A stretch of 64,000 nucleotides of DNA from contig NZ_CP163302.1 in the NCBI RefSeq assembly GCF_041022165.1, positions 1,798,001 through 1,862,000 of the forward strand. Direction: 5' to 3'. The stretch comes from Sinomonas sp. P10A9 (GTDB lineage: Bacteria; Actinomycetota; Actinomycetes; Actinomycetales; Micrococcaceae). Positions 47,254 through 56,337 of this stretch are shown here, piece after piece. The notes below the pieces were generated by a model, which was not told where the DNA came from, did no database searches, and saw nothing but the letters and a program-made list of their open reading frames with translations. Position numbers and translations under genes: made by a program. Positions within the stretch are counted from its first letter, which is position 1. Each line of letters opens with the position of its first letter.

Positions 47254-47973
47254 TCAGCGACCGCGCATCGCGCGACGGTCGGGGCGGACCCTGTTCGGGT
47301 CGATGCCCTTCGGGATGGGCAGCTTGCTGCCGAGGGACCCGATGCGCTTGTTCACCGCGGTGACCTCGACCTTGGTCAACTGGGGCTTGAGCTTGTTCAT
47401 GGCGCCGGCAACGTTGCGGAGCTGGGTCTGACCCTCGTCGCGGCCTGTCTCGATCACGTGGATCGGAACGTTGGGGAGGATGCGGGCGAGGCGCTTGCGC
47501 TCGCTTTCGACGAGCGGACGGACGCGGGTGCTCGGGCCCTCGGACACGAGGACGACGCCGGGGCGGCCGACCGCACGGAACACGACGTCCTGAGTGCGCG
47601 GGTTCACGGCCACTGGCTGCTCCTCGACGATCCAGCCGCGGCGGAGCGAGTTGAGGGCGGCGCCGGCCGCGCCGGGCTGACCTTCGATCTGCGAGTAGGC
47701 GGCGCGTTCGGCGCGCCGGCTGAGGATGAAGACCGCACCCAGGACGCCCAGGAGGACGCCGATGATGAGGCCAGTGATCCAGTTGTCGACGAGGAATCCG
47801 ATCAGCAGGCTCACGGCCGTGACCCCGAGGAACACGAGCAGCATGAGCCACACGGAGTTGGGATCGGCCTTCCGAGTCATCTGGAAGACCTGGATGAACT
47901 GCTGGAAGCCGTTGGGCTTCTTCGCCTTCTTCGGAGCCTTGTCCGAGGGCGTGGTGTCGGTGCTCTTCGCCAT
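47254..47973 (-). CDS. DUF4191 membrane protein
   Basis: A 239-residue protein of the actinobacterial DUF4191 family. A lysine-rich start (KAPKKAKKPNGFQQFIQVFQMTRKADPNSVWLML) leads to two transmembrane helices (about 41-62 and 65-85). A cytoplasmic domain follows with GQPGAAGAALNSLRRGWIVEEQPVAVNPRTQDVVFRAVGRPGVVLVSEGP and ends in a basic tail (NRVRPDRRAMRGR). The gene is almost always next to lipA in actinobacteria, as here (91 nt away, same strand), which suggests a link with lipoylation or shared expression, but the function is unknown. TAGAAT lies 9 nt upstream of the ATG. Confidence 0.9.
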   Translation of the reverse strand: MAKSTDTTPSDKAPKKAKKPNGFQQFIQVFQMTRKADPNSVWLMLLVFLGVTAVSLLIGFLVDNWITGLIIGVLLGVLGAVFILSRRAERAAYSQIEGQPGAAGAALNSLRRGWIVEEQPVAVNPRTQDVVFRAVGRPGVVLVSEGPSTRVRPLVESERKRLARILPNVPIHVIETGRDEGQTQLRNVAGAMNKLKPQLTKVEVTAVNKRIGSLGSKLPIPKGIDPNRVRPDRRAMRGR

Positions 47974-48064
47974 AGTGCCTCAATTCTAAGTCACCGGCGG
48001 CCTCGCGGGACGCCCGAACGCCCGCTCTCAGCGAGAACGGGCGTTCCGGTGGATGTGCGCGGCC

Positions 48065-49075
48065 TCAGCCGAGGTGGGCGGCGACCAGTGTTGCGGCCTC
48101 CTGGCGCGTGGTGCCGGAGGACTCGATGTGGGCCAGCTGGGCAGGGATCTCCCAGCCCTTCTTGCGCATGGCGGTGGCCCACAGGCGGCCGGCCCGGTAG
48201 GAGGACCGCACGAGGGGCCCGCTCATGACGCCGAGGAAGCCGATCTCCTCGGCTTCCTGGGAGAGCTCGACGAACTCCTGGGGCTTGACCCAGCGATCCA
48301 CGGGGTGGTGGCGCTCCGACGGGCGCAGGTACTGCGTGATCGTGATGAGGTCGGTCCCGGCGTCGTGCAGGTCCCGCAGCGCCTGGGAGATCTCCTCACG
48401 GGTCTCGCCCATGCCGAGGATGAGGTTCGACTTCGTGACCATGCCCTGATTGCGGCCCTGGGTGATGACGTCCAGGGAACGCTCGTATCGGAACGCGGGC
48501 CGGATGCTCTTGAACAGGCGCGGCACGGTCTCGACGTTGTGTGCGAATACTTCGGGCCTGGACTCGCAGATCGCGGTGATGTGCTCAGGCTTGCCGGAGA
48601 AGTCGGGGATGAGGATCTCGACGCCGGTGCCCGGATTGAGCTCGTGGATCTTGCGGACCGTCTCGGCGTACAGCCACACGCCCTCGTCTTCGAGGTCGTC
48701 GCGGGCAACGCCCGTGACGGTCGCGTAGCGCAGCGCCATGGACTGGACCGAACGGGCCACCTTGGTGGGTTCGAAGCGGTCCAGCGGGGAGGGCTTGCCC
48801 GTGTCGATCTGGCAGAAGTCGCAGCGACGGGTGCACTCCGAGCCGCCGATGAGGAAGGTGGCCTCCTTGTCCTCCCAGCATTCGAAGATGTTGGGGCAGC
48901 CCGCCTCTTCGCAGACGGTGTGGAGCCCCTCCTTCTTGACCTGATTCTTGAGCTGGATGAACTCAGGGCCCATCTGGACCTTGGCCTTGATCCACTCCGG
49001 CTTGCGCTCAACGGGGACGGCGGCGTTGCGCTGCTCGATGCGCAGCATGCGGCGCCCTTCGGGTGCGAGGGTCAC
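48065..49075 (-). CDS. lipA: lipoyl synthase
   Basis: A 336-residue radical-SAM enzyme that inserts two sulfurs into protein-bound octanoate. The auxiliary cluster motif [12 protein letters not shown] and the radical-SAM motif CTRRCDFC are intact, and the C-terminal RSSYRAGRL supplies the family's last cluster ligand (Ser). GTG 49075 overlaps the lipB stop in GTGA, so lipB-lipA are translationally coupled. Products serve the E2 subunit encoded at 56885, which has two lipoyl domains. Confidence 0.96.
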   Translation of the reverse strand: MTLAPEGRRMLRIEQRNAAVPVERKPEWIKAKVQMGPEFIQLKNQVKKEGLHTVCEEAGCPNIFECWEDKEATFLIGGSECTRRCDFCQIDTGKPSPLDRFEPTKVARSVQSMALRYATVTGVARDDLEDEGVWLYAETVRKIHELNPGTGVEILIPDFSGKPEHITAICESRPEVFAHNVETVPRLFKSIRPAFRYERSLDVITQGRNQGMVTKSNLILGMGETREEISQALRDLHDAGTDLITITQYLRPSERHHPVDRWVKPQEFVELSQEAEEIGFLGVMSGPLVRSSYRAGRLWATAMRKKGWEIPAQLAHIESSGTTRQEAATLVAAHLG

Positions 49076-49740
49076 GCGGGAACTCCTTCGGTCTGGGCGA
49101 CGAACTCGCCGGCACGGCGGGAGAGCTCCTCCGTGATCCGGCCGACGATGTCCAGCGGGCCGACTTCCCGGCCGCACTCGGCGGAGATCGTGGTGGTCCC
49201 GGCATCGGTGATGCCGCACGCGATGATCTGCTCGTAGGGCTCAAGGGTGTTGCTGCAGTTGATCGCGAAGCCGTGGCCCGTGATCCCTTCATGCACACTG
49301 ATGCCGATGGCGGCGATCTTCCGGTCACCGCCGCGCTCGTCCGCGCGGACCCAGACCCCTGAGCGCCCGTCGACGTGCTCGGCCTTGACCCCGTACTCCG
49401 AGATGACGGTGATCATGACGTTCTCGAGGAGCTCGACGTAGGCGCGGACGCCGCGCGGCTCGGCGAGCCTGACGATAGGGTAGCCCACGAGCTGGCCCGG
49501 GCCGTGCCAGGTGAGCTTGCCTCCTCGGTCCACGGGCACTACGGGGGTGCCGTCGAGAGGACGCTCGTGGTCCTCGGTGCGCTTCCCGGCGGTGTACACC
49601 GGGGAATGCTCGAGGAGGAGGACAGTGCTGGGGGCGGTTCCCGCCGCCACGTCCTCGTGGAGCTTGAGCTGGGCGGCCAGACCATCGGTGTATTCGACGT
49701 AGTCAGGCGCGAACCCCAGCCGGGTGAACGCAAGAGTCAT
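49072..49740 (-). CDS. lipB: lipoyl(octanoyl) transferase
   Basis: A 222-residue transferase moving octanoate from acyl carrier protein to lipoyl-domain lysines. [21 protein letters not shown] is the diagnostic RGGxxTxHGPGQ box with the catalytic lysine region after it ([26 protein letters not shown]). The Cys in [10 protein letters not shown] is the acyl-thioester residue. ATG 49740 ([10 protein letters not shown]) has TAAGCT 7 nt upstream, consistent with a leaderless start. An earlier in-frame start (49851) lies inside the shared promoter region and is rejected. Confidence 0.95.
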   Translation of the reverse strand: MTLAFTRLGFAPDYVEYTDGLAAQLKLHEDVAAGTAPSTVLLLEHSPVYTAGKRTEDHERPLDGTPVVPVDRGGKLTWHGPGQLVGYPIVRLAEPRGVRAYVELLENVMITVISEYGVKAEHVDGRSGVWVRADERGGDRKIAAIGISVHEGITGHGFAINCSNTLEPYEQIIACGITDAGTTTISAECGREVGPLDIVGRITEELSRRAGEFVAQTEGVPA

Positions 49741-49747
49741 GCGGACA

Positions 49748-49753
49748 AGCTTA
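49748..49753 (-). promoter_or_regulatory. -10 element of lipB, leaderless type
   Basis: TAAGCT on the minus strand, 7 nt before the lipB ATG. Confidence 0.4.
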
Positions 49754-49808
49754 GTCCTCCGCTCGGAGGCTTCCCGAAGAGTGTGACGAGCCTCGCATCC
49801 GGGCCGCC

Positions 49809-49817
49809 TGTGGATAA
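49809..49817 (-). promoter_or_regulatory. perfect DnaA-box sequence
   Basis: TGTGGATAA, the reverse complement of TTATCCACA, lies between the divergent lipB and kinase genes. It is a single copy, so it is not an origin; it may be a regulatory or titration site, or chance. Confidence 0.35.
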
Positions 49818-49856
49818 CTTCCGAGGCACTTTCCCGATCTGGGGTAGACATGAGCC

Positions 49857-51734
49857 ATGGACGCTTTCAGCGCTGGTCATGGTGGTGCGGGCGGCAATCC
49901 GGCCGAGGTCCCCGCCAGCGGCGGCGCCGCGGGCCCCGCCGACGGGATTCCGGTGCTCGCCGGGCACGAGGTGCTGCGTCCCCTCGGCGTGGGCAGTGCG
50001 GGGACGGTGTGGCTGGTGCGTGAGGCAGCGAGCGGCCGCCAGTTCGCGGCGAAGGTCCTGCTCGCGGGTGCCGAGGGCGCCGATCTGGACGACGCCCTCG
50101 CCCAGGCACAGAAGGAAGTGAGGATCGCCCGTGCGCGCCCGCACGACCACGTCCTTCCGGTCCATCGGGCCATGTCGGCGCAGGCCGCCGGCGGAACGGG
50201 GCGGCATGCCATCGCGATCCTCAGCGACTATGCCCCCGGAGGTTCGCTCGGCCATCTCCTGCGGGTGCGGGGCCGACTCCCGATCGGCGAGTGCATCACC
50301 GTGGTGGCACCGATCGCGCAGGCCCTCGCGGCGCTCCACGCCGAGGGCACCGCGCACGGAGACGTCTCCCCGGGCAACATCCTCTTCACGGTGGACGGCA
50401 TGCCGATGCTCGCGGACTTCGGCCTCGGCCGAATGGTCGGGGACGCCGCTTCGAACCACGGCGGAACGCCGGGCTTCTCCGACCCGGTTGCGGCAGGCGC
50501 CGGGCCTGCCAGTGGAGCGGACCCGTTCACGCACGACGCCGCCCGGCCCGGTCGCGCACGCGGGCTCGGACCCGCCACGCTCGCCGCGGCGGGCGACGTT
50601 TTCTCACTCGGTGCGGTGGCCTGGTTCATCCTCACCGGCGAGCCGCCTGCCCCGACGGACCAGAGACCACCCCTCTCGCTCATCATCGAGGACGTGCCGG
50701 CCGAGCTGGCCGCGGCCATCGAGGCAGCGCTGCGCGATGACGCCCGGCAGCGGCCGTCCGCGGAGGAACTCGCGCGTTCGGTGCTGCGCAGTGCGCGCCC
50801 GGCAAGCGTGGACCTCGCGCCCGCCGTGGACGCGAGCGTCCTCCCGGAGCTGCTGACGCGACGGAGGGAGCCGCCGTCCGGGAGACGGGGTCCTCTGTCT
50901 GCCCGGCATTGGCCCCGCGGTCTCCTGCGCTCCGGCGTGGGGCGGTCAGGCATGGGGCGGTCAGGCGTCCAGCGCTCCGGCATCCAGCGCCCCCGGGCCA
51001 GCGGTTCTGGCGGTCTGGGACCCGGGAGCTCCGGTCTGCAGGGTGCCGGACGCAGGCACGCTGCCACAGCCCGCCGCCCACGGACGACGCCTCGGAGCGA
51101 CTCGCGGGCTGGACTGCGGGTCGGGCTGCTGTGGTCGGCGGCGGCCGTTCTCGGGGCCGCGGTGCTCGCCGGCGCGTGGTGGATCGGGTCCTTCGGGCCG
51201 GGCATGAGCGGCGCCGAGGGCCGAAGTGCCGGCACCGCAGCGCAGGCCGGCTATCCGCGGCCCGTAGCCTGGTCGGTGCTCCCCGAAGCCCTGCGCCGCG
51301 GCGCAGACGCGGCCGACCCCGTGCAGGCCGTCCAAGCATTGTCCGAGATCCGCGCGCGGGCGATCGCGGGACAGGAGCGTGAGCTCCTCGACACGGTCAA
51401 TGCGAAGGGCTCCTACGCGGCATCGGCAGATGCGGCCCTCCTCGACCGGCTCATCGCCGACGGCCAGAGGCTCGAAGGCTTCGCCGCACGGGTCCTCTCC
51501 GCCGACCTCGAAACGGGGGAGACGGGCCAGGCCTCCCTGCCGTCCGCAGGGCCGCCCACCCCGGGCGCGGAGACCGCCGTCGTGCGCGTGCGGATCGTGA
51601 CGAGCGGCTACACCGTCAAGGACAGCGACGGCGTGACGGTGGGGGAGCGGCCGGCGGGCCTCGACCAGGAGCTGAGGATCATCCTCGAGCGCGACGAGCA
51701 GGGCTGGAAGGTCGCGCGCATCGCCGCCGCATAG
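49857..51734 (+). CDS. atypical (HGD) membrane Ser/Thr kinase-like protein
   Basis: A 625-residue protein. The kinase-like domain (about residues 35-310) has a glycine loop LGVGSAGTVW, Lys66 (AAKVL), HGD instead of HRD at 167-169, with Asp169 and Asn174 kept, and DFG at 187-189. The activation segment is short and glycine-rich. So catalysis is possible, but regulation by activation-loop phosphorylation of the RD type is unlikely. The linker holds four copies of a five-residue RSGV(G/Q) repeat (358-377) and further Arg/Gly-rich sequence. One transmembrane helix (about 420-442) and an extracytoplasmic domain follow (EALRRGADAADPVQAVQALSEIRARAI, ending ELRIILERDEQGWKVARIAAA) that I do not recognise. 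ATG 49857 lacks a clear ribosome site. Confidence 0.85.
   Translation: MDAFSAGHGGAGGNPAEVPASGGAAGPADGIPVLAGHEVLRPLGVGSAGTVWLVREAASGRQFAAKVLLAGAEGADLDDALAQAQKEVRIARARPHDHVLPVHRAMSAQAAGGTGRHAIAILSDYAPGGSLGHLLRVRGRLPIGECITVVAPIAQALAALHAEGTAHGDVSPGNILFTVDGMPMLADFGLGRMVGDAASNHGGTPGFSDPVAAGAGPASGADPFTHDAARPGRARGLGPATLAAAGDVFSLGAVAWFILTGEPPAPTDQRPPLSLIIEDVPAELAAAIEAALRDDARQRPSAEELARSVLRSARPASVDLAPAVDASVLPELLTRRREPPSGRRGPLSARHWPRGLLRSGVGRSGMGRSGVQRSGIQRPRASGSGGLGPGSSGLQGAGRRHAATARRPRTTPRSDSRAGLRVGLLWSAAAVLGAAVLAGAWWIGSFGPGMSGAEGRSAGTAAQAGYPRPVAWSVLPEALRRGADAADPVQAVQALSEIRARAIAGQERELLDTVNAKGSYAASADAALLDRLIADGQRLEGFAARVLSADLETGETGQASLPSAGPPTPGAETAVVRVRIVTSGYTVKDSDGVTVGERPAGLDQELRIILERDEQGWKVARIAAA
50928..50987 (+). 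repeat. four 15-bp tandem repeats in the kinase gene
   Basis: Copies start at 50928, 50943, 50958 and 50973 and encode R-S-G-V-G, R-S-G-M-G, R-S-G-V-Q and R-S-G-I-Q. They add an arginine every five residues in the juxtamembrane linker. Copy number may vary between strains. Confidence 0.85.
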
Positions 51735-51829
51735 CCTCCTGCACCCGCGTCATGACCTCTTCCGGTGCAATGTAGGTCACACTCGCCGTGGCGGCCTCCG
51801 ACGGACCCGGCGCGGGTCGCTGCCCTGCC

Positions 51830-51835
51830 TATGAT
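51830..51835 (+). promoter_or_regulatory. -10 element of the tricorn protease gene, leaderless type
   Basis: TATGAT followed by 6 nt and ATG 51842; no ribosome site. Confidence 0.55.
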
Positions 51836-51841
51836 CGGAGA

Positions 51842-54800
51842 ATGACTGGCTCCAGCTACTTCCGCTATCCCCACGTCCACGGGGACCTCGTGGCGTTCGT
51901 CGCCGAGGATGACGTCTGGCTTGCGCCAGTTGCCGGCGGCCGCGCCTGGCGGCTCTCGTCGCTCGGCCTCCCCGCGCGCAACCCGCGCTTCGCACCCGAC
52001 GGCAGCAAGGTCGTGTGGACCGTGGTGCAGGGCAGTGCGCCCGAGGTGGTCTCGGCCGACGTGGACGGCGGCGGGTTCCGCCAGCTGAGCTGGTTCGGCC
52101 ACTCGACCACACGCGTCAAGGGGTTCACACCGGACGGACGCGTGGTCGTCACGAGCGCACACAACCAGCCGGACGGCCGGCACACCCACGCGTACTCGAT
52201 CCCTGTGGACGGCGGGTGGCTTGAGGAGCTCCCGTACGGACCGGTGGACTCGGTGGCCTTCGGGCCGAGCGTGGGTGACGATCGTCCGGTCGTTGTCGGG
52301 AGTGTCCTGACCCGAGACCCTGCGCACTGGAAGCGGTACCGCGGAGGGGCCGAGGGCAAGCTGTGGATCGATCCGGACGGCGGCGGAGAGTTCCGCCGTC
52401 TCGCCACCGGTCTGGACGGGAACCTCGCCGACCCGATGTGGGTGGGAGGGCGCATCGCCTTCCTCTCTGACCATGAGGGAGTCGGCAACCTCTACTCGGT
52501 CGACCGCACCGGCGGCGATCTCGCGCGCCACACCGACCTGGACCGCTTCTACGCGCGGCATGCGAGCACTGACGGTCGCCGCGTCGTCTTCGAGAGCGCG
52601 GGGGAGCTCTGGATCCTCGACGGCCTCGACGCGGAGCCCCGCCGCCTTGAAGTGGCACTCGCCTCGGCCTCCACGTCCCGACGCACGGTTCCGCTCGCCG
52701 TCGGCCGTCACCTCGGCGAGGTTGTCCCGACTCCTGACGGCCGCGCGAGCGTGGTCGAATCCCACGGCACCGTGCACTGGCTCACGCACCGCGACGGCCC
52801 GTCCCGGGTCGTCGAGGCGACCCCCGGCGTTCGCGCGCGCCTGGCGCGGCCCCTCGGGGCGGACTCCGTCGTGTTCATCGCCGACCACGACGGCGAAGAA
52901 GGGCTCTTCATCCGGCGTCTCGCCGCCGACCCCGCGGCTGCCTCCCACGAAACCCCACACCCCGTGCCCGCAACGCACGACGGCGCCCCGGCCGGTGACG
53001 GTGACGTCACCGCACACAGCCTTCCCCTGCCTGTCTCGGCGCGCGGACGCGGAGGGTTCGACGCGCAGGGCGCCGCCGGTGCCGCCGACGGGGCTGCGGC
53101 GGGCAGCGACGTTTCCGCGGGCGGCCCCGCAGATGGGACCGGCAACGGGACCGAGTCGGCTCGGCGCACGCCGGATATGCCGGGGTCCGCCGGGGGCCAG
53201 CGAAGCCTGCGGTCCTACTCCGTGCCTGCGCGGACCGCTGTTCCGGCGGCGGACGAGGCGGACACGCTTCCGAGCCTGCGCCGCATCGCCCTGCCGTCCC
53301 CGCACCGGCCGGCCGAGCTCGTCCCGAGCCCCGACGCGAAGTTCATCGCCGTCGGAACCTCGTTCGGCGACGTCTACCTCGTGGACGCAGAGCACGGCAC
53401 AGCGACGACCCTCAGCACCGTCGAGGAGGGCACGATCGAGCAGCTCGCATGGAGCCCCGATTCGCGGTGGCTCTCGTGGAGCGAGCCCGTGACGGCATTC
53501 GGCGCGCGTTCGAAAGTGCGTCTGGCCGAGCGCGAGACGGGCCGGGTCGCGGACGTGACCGACGGACGCTTCTGGGACGCATGGCCCGCCTTCACCCCGG
53601 ATGGGAAGTACCTCGCCTTCCTCTCGGGGCGCAGCTTCGATCCGGTCTACGACGGCCACTCATTCGATCTTTCATTCCCGAGTCCCATCAAGCCGTACAT
53701 TGTGCCGCTCGCGGCGACGACCTCGAGCCCCTTCGGCCCGCGGGTCGCAGAGTTCACCTCGGAGTCCGCCCCCGAGGACGCCGCCACCGATTCCGATCCC
53801 GCCACGCATGACGACGCGCAGTCTTATCTCACCGAGCCGTCGGAGGGCACCGACGCGTCCGAGGGATTCACGCCTGCCGGGCAGCACGTGGACCACATCG
53901 AGGTGACGGTCGATCTGGAGGGCATCCAGCACCGCATCACGTCGCTGCCCGTACGCCAGGGCAACTATTCTCGGCTCACGGCTACCAAGGACGCCCTCCT
54001 CTGGATGTCCCAGGACCTCACCGGCGCCACGGGCGAGGGAAAGGCCAAGCCCAGCGACAAGGATGCCGCTCCGACGCTCCACCGCCTCGACCTCGCGACC
54101 GGCGCCGAGACGACGATCGTCAGCGCGCTCGAACGCTACAGGGTCAGCGCCGACGGCAGCCGGGTCGTGTACGTGCGCGAACGCTCAGTCCACAGCGTGC
54201 CGAGCGACAAGCCGGCAGAGGACGGACACGGCGAGCACGTGAGTGTGGACCTGGACCGCATCCGGGTCCGACTGGACCCGATCGCCGTTTGGGCGCAGGC
54301 CTTCGACGAGGCCTGGCGCCTCCAGCGCGATTTCTACTGGACCGACGACATGGCCGGCGCCGATTGGGACGAGGTCCGAGATCGGTACCGTCCCCTCGTG
54401 CCCCGGCTCGGCTCGCACGACGATCTGGTCGACCTGCTCTGGGAGATGCATGGCGAGCTGGGCACATCGCACGCCTACGTCACGCCGACTCTCGTGACGG
54501 AGCCCGGTGCGGGGGGACAGGGCCGTCTCGGCGGCGAGTTCGACTTCGACGGCGGCTGGGTGGTGCGGAGGGTCCTGGCCAGCGAATCCTCGGACCCGCT
54601 CGCCTCGTCGCCGCTCGCCTCCTCCGGTGCCGGGGTCCGCCCGGGTGACCGCCTTCTCGCCGTGGACGGCGTGCCACTCACCTCCGACTTCGGCCCCGCC
54701 ATCGCGCTCGCGGGCGCGGCTGGGAAGGTCGTCGAACTCACGATGCTCAACGGCTCCGAGCATGGCGACCGCGCTGGGGCGACCCGGCGGATCGCCGTCG

Positions 54801-55555
54801 TGCCCATCCGCGATGAGGAGCGACTGCGCTATCAGGAATGGGTGCAGGCCAACCGGCGGCTCGTGCGCGAGGCGTCCGAGGGGCGCTTCGGCTACCTGCA
54901 TGTACCGGACATGGGCGCTCGCGGCTGGGCTCAGCTCCACCGTGACCTGGACACGGAGACCGCGCTCGACGCGCTCGTCGTCGACGTGCGCCGCAATCGC
55001 GGGGGGCACACGTCCCAGCTCGTCGCGGAGCTCATCGGCCGCCGCGTCATCGGCTGGACCATGCCGCGTGGAGAGCAGCCCAGGACGTACCCGCGGCACG
55101 CCCCGCGCGGACCCGTCGTGATCCTCGCCGACGAGTTCGCCGGATCCGACGGCGACATCATCACCCAGGTGGGCAAGCTGCGGGGGATCGGCCCCGTGGT
55201 GGGCACCCGAACCTGGGGCGGCGTCATCGGGATCGACAACCGGTTCAAGCTCGCCGACGGCACGTCGGTGACCCAGCCGCGCTACGCGACGTGGTTCGAG
55301 GGCGGGATCGGCTGGGGTGTCGAGAACTTCGGCGTCGAGCCGGACATCGAGGTGCCGTACCCGCCGCAGGCCTACGCCGCGGGGATCGACCCGCAGCTTG
55401 AGCACGGCATCGGCGTGCTCAAGGAGATGCTCGTCGAGATCCCGACCCAGCGCCCCCCGGCGCGCGAGGGGTACCGTTCGGTGCATCCCACGGCCCTCCC
55501 TCCGCGCCCGCAGGACCTCGCGGAGGCCGAGGCGGTGCCCGCCTACGAGGGCTGA
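51842..55555 (+). CDS. tricorn-type peptidase
   Basis: A 1237-residue cytoplasmic protease. The N-terminal half is two beta-propeller regions with repeated WSPDSRWLSW/FTPDGKYLAF-type blades (about 1-380 and 490-740). A PDZ-like region (about 900-980, GVRPGDRLLAVDGVPLTSDFG) and the C-terminal tail-specific-protease-like catalytic domain follow. Ser1102 in EFAGSDGDII is the nucleophile and His877 in LGTSHAYV the likely partner. Tricorn trims peptides released by the proteasome. An Ala/Gly/Asp-rich insert (about residues 380-480) breaks between the two propellers. ATG 51842 is leaderless. Aminopeptidase PepA and a PAC2 protein lie 5-6 kb away, but not in the same operon. Confidence 0.93.
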   Translation: MTGSSYFRYPHVHGDLVAFVAEDDVWLAPVAGGRAWRLSSLGLPARNPRFAPDGSKVVWTVVQGSAPEVVSADVDGGGFRQLSWFGHSTTRVKGFTPDGRVVVTSAHNQPDGRHTHAYSIPVDGGWLEELPYGPVDSVAFGPSVGDDRPVVVGSVLTRDPAHWKRYRGGAEGKLWIDPDGGGEFRRLATGLDGNLADPMWVGGRIAFLSDHEGVGNLYSVDRTGGDLARHTDLDRFYARHASTDGRRVVFESAGELWILDGLDAEPRRLEVALASASTSRRTVPLAVGRHLGEVVPTPDGRASVVESHGTVHWLTHRDGPSRVVEATPGVRARLARPLGADSVVFIADHDGEEGLFIRRLAADPAAASHETPHPVPATHDGAPAGDGDVTAHSLPLPVSARGRGGFDAQGAAGAADGAAAGSDVSAGGPADGTGNGTESARRTPDMPGSAGGQRSLRSYSVPARTAVPAADEADTLPSLRRIALPSPHRPAELVPSPDAKFIAVGTSFGDVYLVDAEHGTATTLSTVEEGTIEQLAWSPDSRWLSWSEPVTAFGARSKVRLAERETGRVADVTDGRFWDAWPAFTPDGKYLAFLSGRSFDPVYDGHSFDLSFPSPIKPYIVPLAATTSSPFGPRVAEFTSESAPEDAATDSDPATHDDAQSYLTEPSEGTDASEGFTPAGQHVDHIEVTVDLEGIQHRITSLPVRQGNYSRLTATKDALLWMSQDLTGATGEGKAKPSDKDAAPTLHRLDLATGAETTIVSALERYRVSADGSRVVYVRERSVHSVPSDKPAEDGHGEHVSVDLDRIRVRLDPIAVWAQAFDEAWRLQRDFYWTDDMAGADWDEVRDRYRPLVPRLGSHDDLVDLLWEMHGELGTSHAYVTPTLVTEPGAGGQGRLGGEFDFDGGWVVRRVLASESSDPLASSPLASSGAGVRPGDRLLAVDGVPLTSDFGPAIALAGAAGKVVELTMLNGSEHGDRAGATRRIAVVPIRDEERLRYQEWVQANRRLVREASEGRFGYLHVPDMGARGWAQLHRDLDTETALDALVVDVRRNRGGHTSQLVAELIGRRVIGWTMPRGEQPRTYPRHAPRGPVVILADEFAGSDGDIITQVGKLRGIGPVVGTRTWGGVIGIDNRFKLADGTSVTQPRYATWFEGGIGWGVENFGVEPDIEVPYPPQAYAAGIDPQLEHGIGVLKEMLVEIPTQRPPAREGYRSVHPTALPPRPQDLAEAEAVPAYEG

Positions 55556-55662
55556 GCCCGGCTGGCGGGGCCTTGCCTTGCCAGCACGGGCAGGGCCGGT
55601 CCTCGCGTGGGCGGAGCCCGTTCGTGACGGCGGAACCCGTCACGTGGCGCGATTCAGACGGC

Positions 55663-55692
55663 GAGAGGCCCCTCCTCCGGGAGGGACCTCTC
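55663..55692. terminator. hairpin downstream of the tricorn gene
   Basis: GAGAGGCCCCTCC (55663-55675) pairs with GGAGGGACCTCTC (55680-55692) with one mismatch, loop TCCG, followed by TTGTC. A second inverted repeat, CGTGACGG/CCGTCACG, lies at 55623-55644. Both are between convergent genes. Confidence 0.65.
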
Positions 55693-55745
55693 TTGTCAAT
55701 GCCGCAGGAGGGTCAGTTCTGGTCGGTGTGGCCGTTGGCCCAGGC

Positions 55746-56171
55746 TCAGGACTCGAGGGTGGCCTTGAGCGTGATCGGGATCGAGAGAGCCGAGCTGACC
55801 GGACAGCCGGCCTTGGCCTTCTCGGCGATCTGCTGGAACTCGTCCTGGGCGATGCCGGGGACCTGCGCGGTGACCGTGAGCTGGCTGCCGGTGATGCCCT
55901 CGCCCGCCTTGAAGCCGACCTCTGCGGACGTCTCGATGCGCTCGGCCTTGTAGCCCGCGCCGTCGAGCTCGTTGCTGAACGCCATCGAGAAGCACGAGGC
56001 ATGGGCCGCGGCGAGCAGCTCCTCTGGGCTCGTCTTGCCGTTGGCCTCCTCGGTGCGGGCCTTCCATGTGACGTCGTAGGTGCCGAGCCCTGATGTGTCG
56101 AGGGTCGTCTGGCCGGAGCCCTCGAACAGATTGCCCTGCCAGACGGTGTGCGCCTTGCGGATCGTAGGCAT
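55746..56171 (-). CDS. OsmC-family peroxidase
   Basis: A 141-residue OsmC/Ohr-fold protein reducing organic hydroperoxides with two cysteines, Cys60 (HASCFSMAF) and Cys123 (AGCPVSSAL). The catalytic Arg is expected in the N-terminal region (WKARTEEANGKTSPEELLAAAHASC). The pattern SPEELLAAAHASCFSMAFSNEL is more OsmC than Ohr. The normal length and start MPTIRKAHTVWQG are as in actinobacterial OsmC proteins. Lipoyl groups from dihydrolipoamide dehydrogenase reduce OsmC proteins in mycobacteria, so the nearby sucB-lpdA pair may be relevant. Confidence 0.93.
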   Translation of the reverse strand: MPTIRKAHTVWQGNLFEGSGQTTLDTSGLGTYDVTWKARTEEANGKTSPEELLAAAHASCFSMAFSNELDGAGYKAERIETSAEVGFKAGEGITGSQLTVTAQVPGIAQDEFQQIAEKAKAGCPVSSALSIPITLKATLES

Positions 56172-56337
56172 GCGTGCTCCTCGCGAAATCGTTGTTGTGC
56201 GGCGCGGACGGAACGACCGCGCCGTCTTGGCCCATCGTAGGCACAGCGAGGCCCCGCACGCTGAGCATTAAGCCGGCGGACGGGGCCTTCGATCGGGGCG
56301 CTTCGGTGCGCGCCTCTGCATCAGCGACAGATAGCCG

